Under the pieces are notes generated by a model. That model did not search any database, was not told the DNA's origin, and was given only the letters and a program-made list of their open reading frames with translations. From Hygrophila difformis (lineage: Eukaryota > Streptophyta > Magnoliopsida > Lamiales > Acanthaceae), in contig JAOANR010000011.1 of NCBI GenBank assembly GCA_030278955.1, positions 29,578,403 to 29,642,402 on the forward strand: a stretch of 64,000 bases of DNA. Reading direction: 5' to 3'. The stretch's first letter is position 1; the number at the start of each line of letters is the position of its first letter. Below, piece after piece: positions 43,043 to 54,341 of the stretch. The position numbers and the translations under genes were made by a program.

Positions 43043-45078
43043 GCAAAATACGAGTGGACCGAAGCGTGTGAGGCTGCGTTTCAAGAATTGAAGAAACGAC
43101 TCACAACCACACCCGTATTAATACTACCATCAGAGAATGGTGACTTCGAAGTCTATAGCGATGCTTCGAAGGAAGGTCTAGGTTGCGTTTTGATGCAAGA
43201 CTCGAGAGTCGTAGCGTATGCATCACGCCAACTGAAACCTCATGAAGAGAATTCCCGACACACGACCTGGAGTTGGCAGCGGTCGTTTTCGCTCTAAAGA
43301 TATGGAGACATTATCTCTATAGGCGAAAGTGTCGAATGTTCACCGACCACAAGAGTTTGAAGTATATATTCACTCAGAAGGAGTTGAATTTACGAAAACG
43401 AAGGTGGTTAGAACTCATCAAAGATTACGACTTGGAGATATCTTACCACGAAGGGAAGGCGAACGTGGTAGCCGATGCCCTAAATCGGAAGACCCAACAC
43501 GTGACAAACTCGTTGGTAATTCCGCCAGCATTGTACATGGATTTAGCAAGATTGAACGTAGAACTTGTGCATCCGGGCACCGTGAGTGAAACGATCAACG
43601 CGATGGTCGTAGAAACTCCAATACTGGACGAGATTCGACTCGCTCAACCAGGCGACGCGAAATTGGAGAAGATAAAGGGGTACATTGCCGAAGGAAAGGC
43701 AATCGGATTTGCTATCCACGAGGATGGAAGCATCCGTTTTAAAGGGAGATGGTGTGTGCCTCAGAAGTGTGCCGAATTGAAGCAAAGGTTGATGGAGGAA
43801 GGGCACAACACGCCATATTCCGTACATCCCGGAGGTGACAAGCTATACAAGGATCTGAAGAAGATCTATTGGTGGCCGGGAATGAAGAAGGAAGTGGCGA
43901 ACTTCGTAGCGAAATGTCTCACCTGCCAAAGGGTTAAGGCAGTGCGACATAAACCCCTAGGATTGATGCAACCGCTAGAAATCCCAAGTTGGAAATGGGA
44001 TAGCATCTCGATGGACTTTGTCTCGGGATTACCACAATCACCTAAAGGCATGAACAAAATTTGGGTGATTGTGGATAGGCTAACGAAGACGGCCTTATTT
44101 ATCCCAATGAAAGACACGTGGACTATGGACCAACTGGCCCGAGCCTACGTTGATAATGTGGTGCGCCGACATGGAGTACCACATGATATCATTTCCGATA
44201 GAGACAGTAGATTTGTCTCTCATTTCTGGACGGAACTACAAAAAGCTCTCGGTACTCAAATCAAAATGAGCACCGCATTCCACCCGATGACGGATGGACA
44301 AACCGAGAGGACAACTCAAACACTAGAAGACATGCTGAGAGCATGCGTGTTGGAATTTAAGGGAAACTGGGAATCCCATTTATCCCTAATTGAGTTCTCG
44401 TATAATAATAGCTACCATGCTAGCATCGGCATGGCACCTTTCGAGGCGTTGTATGGACGAAGGTGCCGAAGTCCGTTGAGCTGGGAAGAAAACGATAAGT
44501 CCGTGGTGGTGGGACCACAACTTATCGAAGACATGGCTCAACAAATCAAGGTGATTCAAGGAAAGATGAAAGCCGCACAAGATCTTCAAAAGAGTTATGC
44601 CGACGTGAGACGACGAGACCTAGAATTTCAAGTAGGAGATAGGGTCATGCTAAAGATATCACCCATGAAGGGGGTGATGCGCTTTGGCAAACGAGGAAAG
44701 TTGAGTCCTCGATACATAGGACCTTATGAGATTCTAGAACGAGTCGGAAGTTTAGCCTACCGACTGGCTTTACCGCCACAATTAGATCGAGTCCATAATG
44801 TCTTCCATGTTTCACAACTAAAGAAGTATGTGCCGGACCCGACACATGTACTCCAACCGGAGATAATCGAACTCGACGAAGATTTGACTTATGAGGAAGT
44901 TCCAGTGCGAATTTTAGACGTTAAGGAGCGAGTTACGAGAAATAAGACCATCAAAATGGTCAAAGTTCTTTGGTCGAATCACGAGAGTGAGACGGCAACT
45001 TGGGAGGTAGAATCAGACATGAGGGAACGCTACCCGACCTTATTCCCAACCGGCACCGACACAGTTATGGGGACATAA
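43043..45078 (+). pseudogene. pol: Partial pol of element A: RNase H (frameshifted), integrase, chromodomain-like end
   Basis: Starts abruptly in the RNase H domain ([15 protein letters not shown]). A one-base deletion near 43,252 shifts the frame relative to element C. From about 43,255 the frame is open to TAA at 45,078, covering the end of RNase H ([14 protein letters not shown]), integrase with HNTPYSVHP ... CLTCQR zinc motif and MDFV / SDRD / QTERT catalytic residues, the [10 protein letters not shown] region, and a chromodomain-like C-terminus ([18 protein letters not shown]). There is no RT, so it cannot be autonomous. Integrase might still be translatable. CDS start not identifiable. 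Confidence 0.85.
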
Positions 45079-45088
45079 CTGCAATCTT

Positions 45089-45298
45089 AAGGGGGAGAGG
45101 ATGTCACACCGCATATTTTACAAACCTTTGATTCTTTTAAACTACGTTATGGCTTGATCCCTTTATCGGGTACGTAGGCAGCTTGGAAGTTTTGTTTCTA
45201 AGTTCAGTCATAAATTAATAAAACAAACAAAAGACCTTAGCACGAGAAAAGCCGTAACACAACTTCGAGGACGAAGTTGATTCTTAAGGAGGGTAGAC
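45089..45298 (+). promoter_or_regulatory. Tandem polypurine tracts of element A
   Basis: PPT1 aagggggagagga (45,089-45,101), then TGTCACACC. PPT2 aaggagggtagac (45,286-45,298), then the LTR start. Palindrome AACTTCG-agga-CGAAGTT near 45,262-45,279. Confidence 0.7.
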
Positions 45299-47895
45299 TG
45301 TAATACCCGAGAAATTTATAACATAAATAAATACAATAAATAATAAATATAATGAATAAATACAATAAATAATAAATATAATGAATAAATACAATAAATA
45401 ATTAAATAAATAAATCAGTAAATACATTAAATAAATAAATATAGACGAAATGAGAAATAAAATTAATTAAATTAAACAAGAGAAATTAAATTAAGTCGTA
45501 CACGGGAACCCGGCATCAATAAACTCGAGAATTCGAGCCAAAACGTAAAATTAGATCCGAAAGAAATGACGACACGAAATAGGAACCCGAGGAGAGGCCG
45601 GAAATCGGAATCCGGGAGCATAGGGGGATAGAAACCCGAAAGAGAGGAGGAAACGCACGACGGATCGCACGACCCGCCCGAACCGGAGTCCAGGCGAGTC
45701 TGGCGCGCTGGCCGCGCGCTAAAGGGGCAAAAACCGCGCCAACCCCTCGCCAGCCTACAGATTCGCCCGATTGCGTGAATCTTTCGCCCGAACGCGGATT
45801 TTCCGACTTCAGTTGGAAGTCTTGCGGCTCAAGACCTTTAGAGGCAGATTTGGACGACCTCTAAGCCCTACCTCTATAAATAACCCCCTTTGATTGACCC
45901 GAAACCCTTTTTCAAAAACTCTACAATACTATACACAAAGACGTAATCCCGGAGGCTACGAAGGCATCAAGAAAACACCAAGGCAGCAGCTTCTGGACGA
46001 ACACCAAAAGATCTCCGACGTGTGGTAAGTCTCGATCCAGCGTTGTTCAATATATGATTCGAAAACGAATCCTAACCCTCTTCTTTTTCTTTCTACACCT
46101 CGAATCGGATCTAGAACGTAGAACCCGACGAACGGAGAGGAGAAACGGTGGACTGGAAGCCACGCCTTCGAAATAGACAATCCCAGACGTTCAAAAATCT
46201 GTAAGTTAGCCTTACATGGTTTTGGGATGATTTAAAACGTTCGAAACTAAAAGATTAAACAAGAAATCGATATTCTGCCAACGTAGTGTTTTTACCGGCG
46301 CAACAGTTTTGTTTAATTTTTCCGAACCTTAAAACGACTTCAAACAGAAAAATTTAAAACACGAAAAACGTTCCTAAGGCTTAGATCCATCTACTGTAAA
46401 CTTTTCAAAATTTTTAAAGACGATTTGTTATGTGAAATCCACCCGAAACCGAACTGTTGAAACTTGGATCTTGAATTTCTTGACAGAACTTAGGTCAGAT
46501 CTTGATCATGTTTTTGAATATGTTTTTAGGCCGAATTAGATCTTTTGCCGAACATGAAAGTTGTTGATAAACGTCTTAAGATGGTCTCTGTAAAATTTCA
46601 TCAAATTTGGAGTTGAATCACTATGGTAGATTTCAATATCTTTAAACTGTGGTCTGCGAAACTCGGACAGATTTGTGTTTCTGCGAAAATTGGTATTTTT
46701 GACATGTTTTAGTATCTCGAATTGAAAAAGTTAAAACACGAAAGTTGTTCATCTTGATGTTTCTGAGTCAGTAGTGAAATGTCGGAATTTTTGGAATTAA
46801 ATCTGAATTTAGACGAATTTTAGAGTGAACAGTGGTTTACCGGAAATCAAAACTTGAAATCTTGTTGAAACATGAATTTGGCCTTTAGGGTTGAAACAAG
46901 TTGAAAATATGTTTTTGAAATAAATTAAATTGAATTCATATTTTTTAAATTAAATCCCCTTACAAACTTGATAAATTAAAATTAGGGGTGAGTGCTCTGC
47001 AGGGTGCCCCCTAAGGATTCACTTCGTGCCTTAATGGACGATGGTGACCCCGCGCGCTAAACTTGAGATATGATATTGCCAAAACGGCGAGATATAGAGC
47101 CTACACTCTCGAGAATATCCACATGGGTTTCCCGAGGCTCCGGAGTGGTACTGGGTATGGCTGATACGGTTGCGGCCGCCGGGCTACCGGCTAAACTTGT
47201 AGACATCGCGATGCTATCGTGAAACTTTGAAATACCAAATCGGGGATGTAATGGGGATATTAAATTTAATTAAATTAGATTAAATTATGTTGTCCAATTA
47301 CATTATTTAAATGCTTTATTTAAATTATGGTTATTATTTTAAATCATGCGAAATGTGTTGTTAAATAGAGCCTGGAATAAATTATGCAAATGGATAGTTG
47401 ATTAGATTAAATTGAATATTATGTTATTATCATGTTTTGATTAAATATTACATTAATGGCTTTAAAACCCCACGATCATGCATGTGTTAACTTACTCAGC
47501 AAGTTGTGCTGATAAAACCATTTTTATTCATTTTTCTTACAGAGTATGTGGAATGAACATGTATGAGCACGATCATGCATGGGAAATTGGGAACACTGTT
47601 TTGATTTTTATTTTTGCATTAGACTTTAGAATAAACGGGCCTGTTTAACCCGTGTTTTGGCCATGTCGGCCCCATTTACATTTTCCGCTGCAATACTATA
47701 TTTAAATATTATTTCCGCTGCGCTATGATATTATTATTTTCGAATATTGTATGGGCTGTTTTGAATGCTTTAAATGTTTTAAACACTGAAATACCTAGCC
47801 TTGCATGTCTTTAGTAAGCTCAGAGAAACAGTGTCTTACTAGGGAGATGTGGCGGTGACACCCCGACCTGGGTGACCAAAAACCGGGGTGTTACA
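45299..47895 (+). mobile_element. 3' LTR of element A (2,597 bp)
   Basis: Near-identical to the 5' LTR. TATA box 45,875-45,882. Same splice signals (donor near 46,025, acceptor near 47,542). Ends at the GTAGA duplication. Confidence 0.92.
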
Positions 47896-49261
47896 GTAGA
47901 TCCGTTCGTGACAATTGTACACGCTTCGATCGACCCTAGGACGTTCAAGACTCAGTCCAAGTAAGTAATACCTTTCATATCAATGTGGGTGGCTTAGGGA
48001 CGTCCGAAACATTGGATCTAAAGTGAAACCTTAAAATCGAACCTAAAAACCCCAACTTGCACGTTTTCTGAAATCCCACTAAAACTCCTATTTCGAGAGT
48101 ACGAAATGAAAAACATCGAACTAAAGATTTGTTCCTAACATGTTAATCTAAGTTGTGTCAAAGTTTCACGCATTTTCATCAAGATTTGATGAAAATCCGT
48201 CTGACATTTTCTGAATTCGTGTGAATTTTTCAAAATCATGACAGCATGCCTAGTCGAACTTGATGTGAATTTTTCTATTACTTCCGGTGAAAACTAGTCT
48301 TTGATTTAAAAATAAAAGTTGTAGATAATTGTCTCAAGATTATGTCTCTAAAATTTCGTGAATTTTCATTAATGTTTGGGTATTCAAAAATCAATATGAA
48401 AAGTCTGTGTTTTGAAGAAAAATTTTGACAGATTTTTAATTCGATCTTGATGAGCAAATCTGATTTAATCCGAATTGATTTTGGATAAAATGCCTCTAAT
48501 AGAACTTGTTTATTTTGGTGTCATGTAAGTTCCTTTAAATTTTCATAAATTTTGGAGTTCATTTGCTAGGTCGAAAACTTATTTAATAATCAGTGCGCTG
48601 TTTTAGAAATTATGACAGATTTTGCTTTTTGGAAAGATTGTAAAATTTCACTTGCTTTTTCACCTAATTTCGAAAAACTCAAAACGTGAATTCTTTAGGG
48701 TGTTTTTGATACAATGTGAAAATTTCAGATCAATTGCCTTCGAATTAAATTTTTAAACTAAAAAGGCGTAAACTGCGACAACGAATGTTTTTAAACTTGT
48801 GAGATTTGAAATTTCTAAACAAACGATCGAAACCCTCGTTATACGATAAAGCTATATTTTCAAAAATCCCGTTACTCTAAGTTGAAATGATATCGGTTAC
48901 ATAGGTAGGGGGTGAGTGCTCTGCAGGGTACCCCTCTAGCCTTTCCTCTGCATGCCTATAATGGACGGGAGAAGCTTAAATGAAAAATTGTGCCAAAACG
49001 GCAATGTATTTTGGGCCTACACTCTCGGGAGTATCCGTATGGGTTTTCCGAGGTTCCGGTGTGGTACTGAGTATGGCGGATAGGCTGCGGCCGCCAGATC
49101 ACCGGCTAAATGAAAATTACGAAAAGGCTGCGGCCGCCGGATCGCTTGCTAAATGAGATATTGTTGAGATTGTGGCGTAACGGGAAAATTAAAAGACTTA
49201 GAGTTTTATTTATTTATTTATGTCGTTACTTATGCATTTAAATTATGTTTTTAAATTTATG
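47896..49261 (+). mobile_element. LTR D1, middle part
   Basis: Continues LTR D1 after element A. It contains donor-like CCAAGTAAGT (47,960), repeated 'aagttgtagataattgtctc' modules, the 'gggtgagtgctctgcagggt' block, a TGCC-aaaac-GGCA palindrome (about 48,994) and a local duplication of 'ggctgcggccgcc' (49,086 and 49,128). No gene. Confidence 0.7.
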
Positions 49262-50041
49262 CCTATGCATTTTTTTTGGGAAAAATGATAATTTATATAC
49301 TCGAAGCCAGTCGATAGTTCAAGATGCCAATTACAGATTGCTAGTACGAATTGGTACAAATCAGATCAAGGTACTCAACCCACAATAAAGACCAGGGGTT
49401 ATGCTATCAAGCACTGCTATCATAGATAACTCCCAAGTCTCGAGCATAGCAGCGGCCTCGGCAGCATTTTTATCAGCAATGTTTTCCTTTTCACCAGCTT
49501 TTAGACATTCTGGACATCCTCACTTTCAACGGCAATGTTTTCCTTTCCACCAGCTTTCACACATTCTGGACACCCTGGGCCAACCACTGGCAGCAGCCCT
49601 TCCAAGATAATCAAAAGTCTCCAGCACCAAACGTCACTCTCGTGAAAGTGTGTCACAAAGGCATTCCATGCGCTTGTTTCTAACATCACGTCTCCCCTGC
49701 AGTAATGTTCAATACCAGTGCAGTCGAAAAGCAAAGGGCCTATGAATGGATACAAATGGGGTCAAGGCAGAGGATAAATGGTAGAGTGAGCGGCAAAAGG
49801 GATATTACGAGATTGTCTGTCACATGCTCGAAACGTGTTGCACTATAGAGGGCACGACGAAGTAATTACCAACCCATTCTCTACAAAATCCCATAGGACC
49901 AGAGGCTCTTTTAAAACCCTGTACACTTTTTTTTTAATTTTTTTTAATTTTTCTATTTTTCTATTTTTTTTCTTTCTCTCTGTTTAATATTCCTATTCGC
50001 AATGAAACAACCCCTTTACTCCTCTCATTGAGACAACCCCT
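49262..50041 (-). mobile_element. Retroposon-like insertion in D1, 3' tail
   Basis: Begins with a T-run (49,268-49,276), a poly(A) in minus orientation, and holds another A/T-rich tract (49,928-49,980). The stretch 49,693-49,740 resembles the tail of the LINE (8,907-8,950), suggesting a related LINE 3' end or an internally deleted copy. A weak direct repeat (tttat..ctatgc) flanks the whole insertion at 49,250 and 54,670. No gene recognised. Confidence 0.4.
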
Positions 50042-50571
50042 TTAGATCATCTCCAACCCACCCTGCATTTTGGCAAAAATGCAGGGTGGGAGGCAGGGTG
50101 GGTTCTCCAACCCACCCTGCAAAAATGGAGGTCCCTCCCTCTCAAGAGGGAGGGATCTACAGTGTTCCGCCCCTTTGGGCGGAACACTGTTCACACCCGC
50201 TGGGTGTTTAATTTTTTTTTTTTTTTTTTTTTTTGTTTTTTTTTAAATAGGTTTTATATGTTTGTGAAATTGTGTTTTGACCCCCAAAGGGTTAAAATGA
50301 AATTATTGAAGTTTATTTTTTATTTTTAAAATTTATATTTTAATTCTTTTATTTTATTTGTATTTTATTTTTATAATTTAAATATATTTTGTGCATAAAT
50401 ATTGTTGAATCACTTAATATAAATATTAAACACTCATTAAATAATAATAAAAACTTGAGAATTACATAAAATGCAAACCCAACATAAAATTAAATACCAA
50501 ATACAACATAAACTTCAACACCTAGTACAACATAAACTTAAACACGCATAGTACAACATAAAATTCTTCAC

Positions 50572-51645
50572 TCAATAATCACCCAAATTGGTTCCATCAT
50601 CCCCACCGAAATTGTTGAAAATTTGACTAAAAAGTCCCGACGAAGAATCTTCCGGTGGATTTCCCATTCGGTTGCGCATGATTTTTTCCTTCTCCTGTTT
50701 ATAATAAGCATATGTAGTAGGATCTGTGATGGCACTCAAGTCTACCGACATTATTTTATCTTCTCTTTTAGCTTGATGCAATGCCATTTTTTCTTGTTGG
50801 ATTGCCAATTTTTTCTGTTCAAGCGCAAAGTACTTCTCTCTTTCAACAGCATTATCCTTCATCATTGCTTGAATTGTTGCGTTGTGTTCATCCAACTTGG
50901 CAAACTCAGCACCATATGCATCATCATTTTTTCTTTTGGCCTTTGCTTTTTTCACCCCCATTGGTCGTTCATGAGAAGATCCATCAGTTTCCGTAGCTAA
51001 AGGAAATGATGTTACATCAACATTATCATCAGATAAGTTAATATTAAATGATGAAATTCTAGGAGAGTCGGATGTAGCATTTTCCGATGATGATGACACA
51101 TGGGTAGAGAAATTTTTTCGAGCAATTTTATGTGGATTCCTTAGTTCATTATGATCTTTAAATTTTTCTAAATTCCTCATTATCTCAAAAACATGATCGA
51201 AATGAAATCCTTTTTTTGACCCTGCTGGATTCCTTTTGAACATGTCTCTAGCCATCGCTAACTGCACATAATAATTAAGAATTAAATATATTTGTGCACA
51301 TGAAAAGCATATATAAAGAACACATAAATATGTAATACTTACAGTATCAATTTCTGATGTTCCACTCACTTTCAGGTCTTCAGCATTTTTAATACAACTC
51401 AGAAATAACTTACACTGCGTTTGGATCAACGAAAATCGACCCTCCAATGATTTTAAAGTACGATAGTGGGGAACCTCTGGTGCTACATCCTTCTTACGTT
51501 GCTCATTGAATGCCTCAACAATTCGATTCCAAAAGGCTTCCTTGGACTGGCCTCTGCCTGTAATCGAATCTTGAGTGAAATCGGAATAGATATTGCATAG
51601 TAACTTATCTTCTTCATCGGTATATGCAATTGCTCTTTTAGACAT
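50572..51645 (-). CDS. PIF/Harbinger SANT/Myb-like partner protein (about 330 aa after splicing)
   Basis: Second protein of PIF/Harbinger elements, which binds transposon ends and helps transposase reach the nucleus. The N-terminus has a trihelix/SANT-like region (YTDEEDKLL ... GRGQSKEAFWNRIVEAFNE), the middle a KGFHFDHVFEIMRN block, then a basic AKAKRKND signal and a C-terminal coiled coil (EREKYFALEQKKLAIQQEK) as in NAM-associated C-terminal domains. The unspliced frame is open, but an 81-nt interval (51,342-51,262) has donor ACT|GTAAGT and acceptor TTATGTGCAG and encodes 27 out-of-character hydrophobic residues (YLCVLYICFSC), so it is an intron: exons 51,645-51,343 and 51,261-50,572. Confidence 0.8.
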   Translation of the reverse strand: MSKRAIAYTDEEDKLLCNIYSDFTQDSITGRGQSKEAFWNRIVEAFNEQRKKDVAPEVPHYRTLKSLEGRFSLIQTQCKLFLSCIKNAEDLKVSGTSEIDTVSITYLCVLYICFSCAQIYLILNYYVQLAMARDMFKRNPAGSKKGFHFDHVFEIMRNLEKFKDHNELRNPHKIARKNFSTHVSSSSENATSDSPRISSFNINLSDDNVDVTSFPLATETDGSSHERPMGVKKAKAKRKNDDAYGAEFAKLDEHNATIQAMMKDNAVEREKYFALEQKKLAIQQEKMALHQAKREDKIMSVDLSAITDPTTYAYYKQEKEKIMRNRMGNPPEDSSSGLFSQIFNNFGGDDGTNLGDY

Positions 51646-51799
51646 GATTTAAAAATTAAACAAAGTGAAAGATGATAGGCAAGTAAATATAAAATAGAAA
51701 GAGTTTGAAGTGTGATTTGGGAACATTTGGTTACATAATTTATAGACAAGTGAATGATGCACAAAACCCAAGTCCGGATAGGGTTGCACACAAACCCTA

Positions 51800-52460
51800 T
51801 CATAGATTTGATAACTTGACCAATCCAAGCCATCCATTTAGATTTCTTTCTTCACAACCATTGGATGAACGATTCTTTATCCAAGAAAGTGGACAATGAA
51901 TTGATTACTTGTATCTTTATTCCAACTCCATAATGCACAAAGACCCAAGTCCGGCTAGGATTGCACACAAACCAAGTAAGGGATTTGATCCCGTGACCAA
52001 TCCAAGCCATCCATTTAGATGTCTTTCTTCACAACCATTGGATGAACGATTCTTTATCCAAGAAAGTGGACAATGAATTGATTACTTGTGTCTTTATTCC
52101 AACTCCATAATGCACAAAAACCCAAGTCCGGATAGGGTTGCACACAAACCAAGTAAGGGATTTGATCCCGTGACCAATCCAAGCCATCCATTTAGATTTC
52201 TTTCTTCACAACCATTGGATGAACGATTCTTTATCCAAGAAAGTGGACAATGACTTGATTACTTGTGTCTTTATTCCAACTCCATAATGCACAAAGACCC
52301 AAGTCCGGCTAGGATTGCACACAAACCAAGTAAGGGATTTGATCCCGTGACCAATCCAAGCCATCCATTTAGATGTCTTTCTTCATAACCATTGGATGAG
52401 ATATGACATCCAAGTAATGGATCATTGGCCAATCCAAGCCATCCATTTAGATTTCATCAT
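51800..52460 (+). repeat. 177-bp tandem repeat in the divergent promoter of the PIF/Harbinger transposon
   Basis: The core 'ccaatccaagccatccatttagat' starts near 51,820, 51,997, 52,173, 52,350 and, with a shortened unit, 52,426. Units also share 'aagaaagtggacaatga' and 'cccaagtccggctaggattgcacac'. The array fills most of the 940 bp between the two divergent genes. Confidence 0.85.
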
Positions 52461-52582
52461 TCACACAACCATAGGATGAGATATGCGTTATCCATATCTT
52501 CTTCTTCATATATTCTATAAATTGATATGGGGTTTACACGAAAAATCATCCTAAACTTTCTGTTAATCACTTATATTCCAAT

Positions 52583-53923
52583 ATGAATTTCTTTAGTGTT
52601 GGTGGTGTTTCATTTCAGAGTTCATCTTCTTCATCTGATGAAGGTGAAGAGCAGCAGTTCCCATTTATGAATTCGATTGATGCAGATGAAGCAATAATGG
52701 AATCATCAATTCAAAGAAATAATCTTTTCCGGCGTTGCTTGGACATACCTCAACCAATTCACGGTGGCTCTGTTCCAGGTCATGTAGTTGTTAATCGTAA
52801 TCGTGAGGAAGCAGATTTGAGATTATTTAATGATTATTTTTCAACTAATCCACTGTATGATGAACAAACATTTCGACGAAGATTTCGATTATCTCGAAGT
52901 TTGTTTCTTAGAATTGTTGATGCAGTGAAAGATCATGATATATATTTTACACAAAGACGGGATGGTCTTGGGAGGCTTGGCTTGTCTACCTATCAAAAAG
53001 CAACTGCAGTTTTCCGGGTGCTAGCATATGGTGCACCAGCGGATTCCACTGACGAATACATAAAGATAGGTGAATCAACAACTATTGAATGTGTTAAAAG
53101 ATTTTGTCGTGCAGTTGTAGAGATATTTTCAGAACGCTATCTCAGAGCCCCCAATGAAGCTGATATTGAACGATTGCTTCATATTGGTGAAAGCCGTGGT
53201 TTTCCTGGTATGTTGGGTAGTTTGGATTGTATGCATTGGGAGTGGAAAAATTGTCCAACTGCTTGGGCAGGGCAATATGCAGGGCGCAGTGGAAAACCAT
53301 CTATAATTCTTGAAGCTGTGGCGGATTATGACCTTTGGATTTGGCATGCGTATTTTGGTATGCCGGGAACTAATAACGATATTAATGTTTTAAACTCATC
53401 GACATTGTTTAGAGATCTTACTTCGGGTGTTGCACCTCCCGCACGGTATAACATTCAAGGAAAACAATATGAAATGGGTTATTATTTAGCCGATGGTATT
53501 TATCCTAAATGGGCCACTCTTGTACAAACTATTAGTAACCCGCGTGGCCCGAAAAAAAAATTATTTGCACAAAGGCAAGAATCTTGCAGGAAAGATGTAG
53601 AGCGCGCATTTGGAGTTCTACAATCACGCTGGGCGATCGTGAAAGGACCAAGTCGTTATTGGCATAAAAATATTTTGCATGATATAATGTCTGCGTGCAT
53701 TATCATGCATAATATGATAATAGAAGAAGAACGTGATATTAGCGCGCCAATAAGAGAGTATCAAGAGGCACCGCTCCCATCCGTTGAAAGGGCAACAAAT
53801 CAAGATGAATATCATCAATTTCTCGAGCGATACACTCGAATCAGAAGCAGGGATGCACATTACGAACTACGTGATGCTTTGATTGAGCATATATGGGAAC
53901 AATATAGTAACTCGGATGATTAA
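52583..53923 (+). CDS. PIF/Harbinger transposase (446 aa, DDE_Tnp_4 type)
   Basis: Cuts and pastes the element into TTA-type targets. Intact single exon from ATG at 52,583, with a TATA-like ttctataaattg about 70 bp upstream. Features: a serine/acidic N-terminus, helical DNA-binding region (about 85-180: FRRRFRLSRSLFLRIVDAV), then a DDE nuclease with D215 (GSLDCMHWEW), D304 (YYLADGIYP) and E340 (KDVERAFGVLQSRW). Other family hallmarks are GMPGTNNDINVL and CIIMHNMIIEEE. Length is normal for plant PIF/Harbinger transposases and no catalytic residue is missing. Could be active. Confidence 0.93.
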   Translation: MNFFSVGGVSFQSSSSSSDEGEEQQFPFMNSIDADEAIMESSIQRNNLFRRCLDIPQPIHGGSVPGHVVVNRNREEADLRLFNDYFSTNPLYDEQTFRRRFRLSRSLFLRIVDAVKDHDIYFTQRRDGLGRLGLSTYQKATAVFRVLAYGAPADSTDEYIKIGESTTIECVKRFCRAVVEIFSERYLRAPNEADIERLLHIGESRGFPGMLGSLDCMHWEWKNCPTAWAGQYAGRSGKPSIILEAVADYDLWIWHAYFGMPGTNNDINVLNSSTLFRDLTSGVAPPARYNIQGKQYEMGYYLADGIYPKWATLVQTISNPRGPKKKLFAQRQESCRKDVERAFGVLQSRWAIVKGPSRYWHKNILHDIMSACIIMHNMIIEEERDISAPIREYQEAPLPSVERATNQDEYHQFLERYTRIRSRDAHYELRDALIEHIWEQYSNSDD

Positions 53924-54341
53924 TTATGTTGTATTATTGGATTTGCGTAATTAATGTTATGTGTTCTATCTATATTATATGATAAATGTTGTTTCGTAAT
54001 ATTACGAATTTATTTTATTAAAAGTATTTTTTTCATTAATTTATGTTATCAGATAATTAAAAATTACTAAATAAATTTAAATAACAATAATGATATAAAA
54101 TAATAATTTAGAATATTATTGTGAAGTGGAATATGTAAAAATTATAAAATGTTGGGTGTTATTTGTAAATAAGAAAAGTAATATAAAATAATATATGAAA
54201 TGGAATATGTGGGGAATATTCTTTGACCCTGCAAAAATGGAGGGTTGGGTTGGAGATGCAGTTACTGTAGCAGTCCTGCAAAAATAGAGATTTGTACTGT
54301 AGCTCCTGCAAAAATGGAGGGTGTGGTTGGAGATGACCTTA

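Larger units (their letters stand above)
36879..47895 (+). mobile_element. Element A: non-autonomous LTR retrotransposon with antisense gene
   Basis: 11,017 bp with a perfect TSD GTAGA. Order: 5' LTR (36,879-39,478), PBS, coiled-coil ORF1 (sense), antisense 444-aa gene (minus strand) with its own 5' region, a pol fragment from RNase H onward, PPT1/PPT2, 3' LTR (45,299-47,895). Gag, protease and RT are missing: the antisense unit joins pol abruptly at 43,043 ('aaaatacgagtggacc'). LTRs and the pol 3' end are very close to element C, the likely autonomous relative. LTRs differ by three bp in length and a few substitutions, so insertion was recent. Confidence 0.92.
50045..54338 (+). mobile_element. 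PIF/Harbinger DNA transposon, apparently complete
   Basis: 4,294 bp with TTA duplications (50,042-50,044 and 54,339-54,341). Terminal inverted repeats: GATCATCTCCAACC on the left, GGTCATCTCCAACC on the right read inward. Subterminal 'ccctgcaaaaatggagg' motifs recur in both ends, likely transposase or SANT-protein binding sites. It holds the two genes typical of autonomous elements, transcribed divergently, both open. It splits the retroposon-like insertion. Autonomous activity is plausible but untested. Confidence 0.9.

Noticed and set aside
49501..49755. 84-codon minus-strand ORF
   Set aside because: In the tail of a retroposon-like insertion; no recognisable motif or homologous ORF in the related LINE tail.
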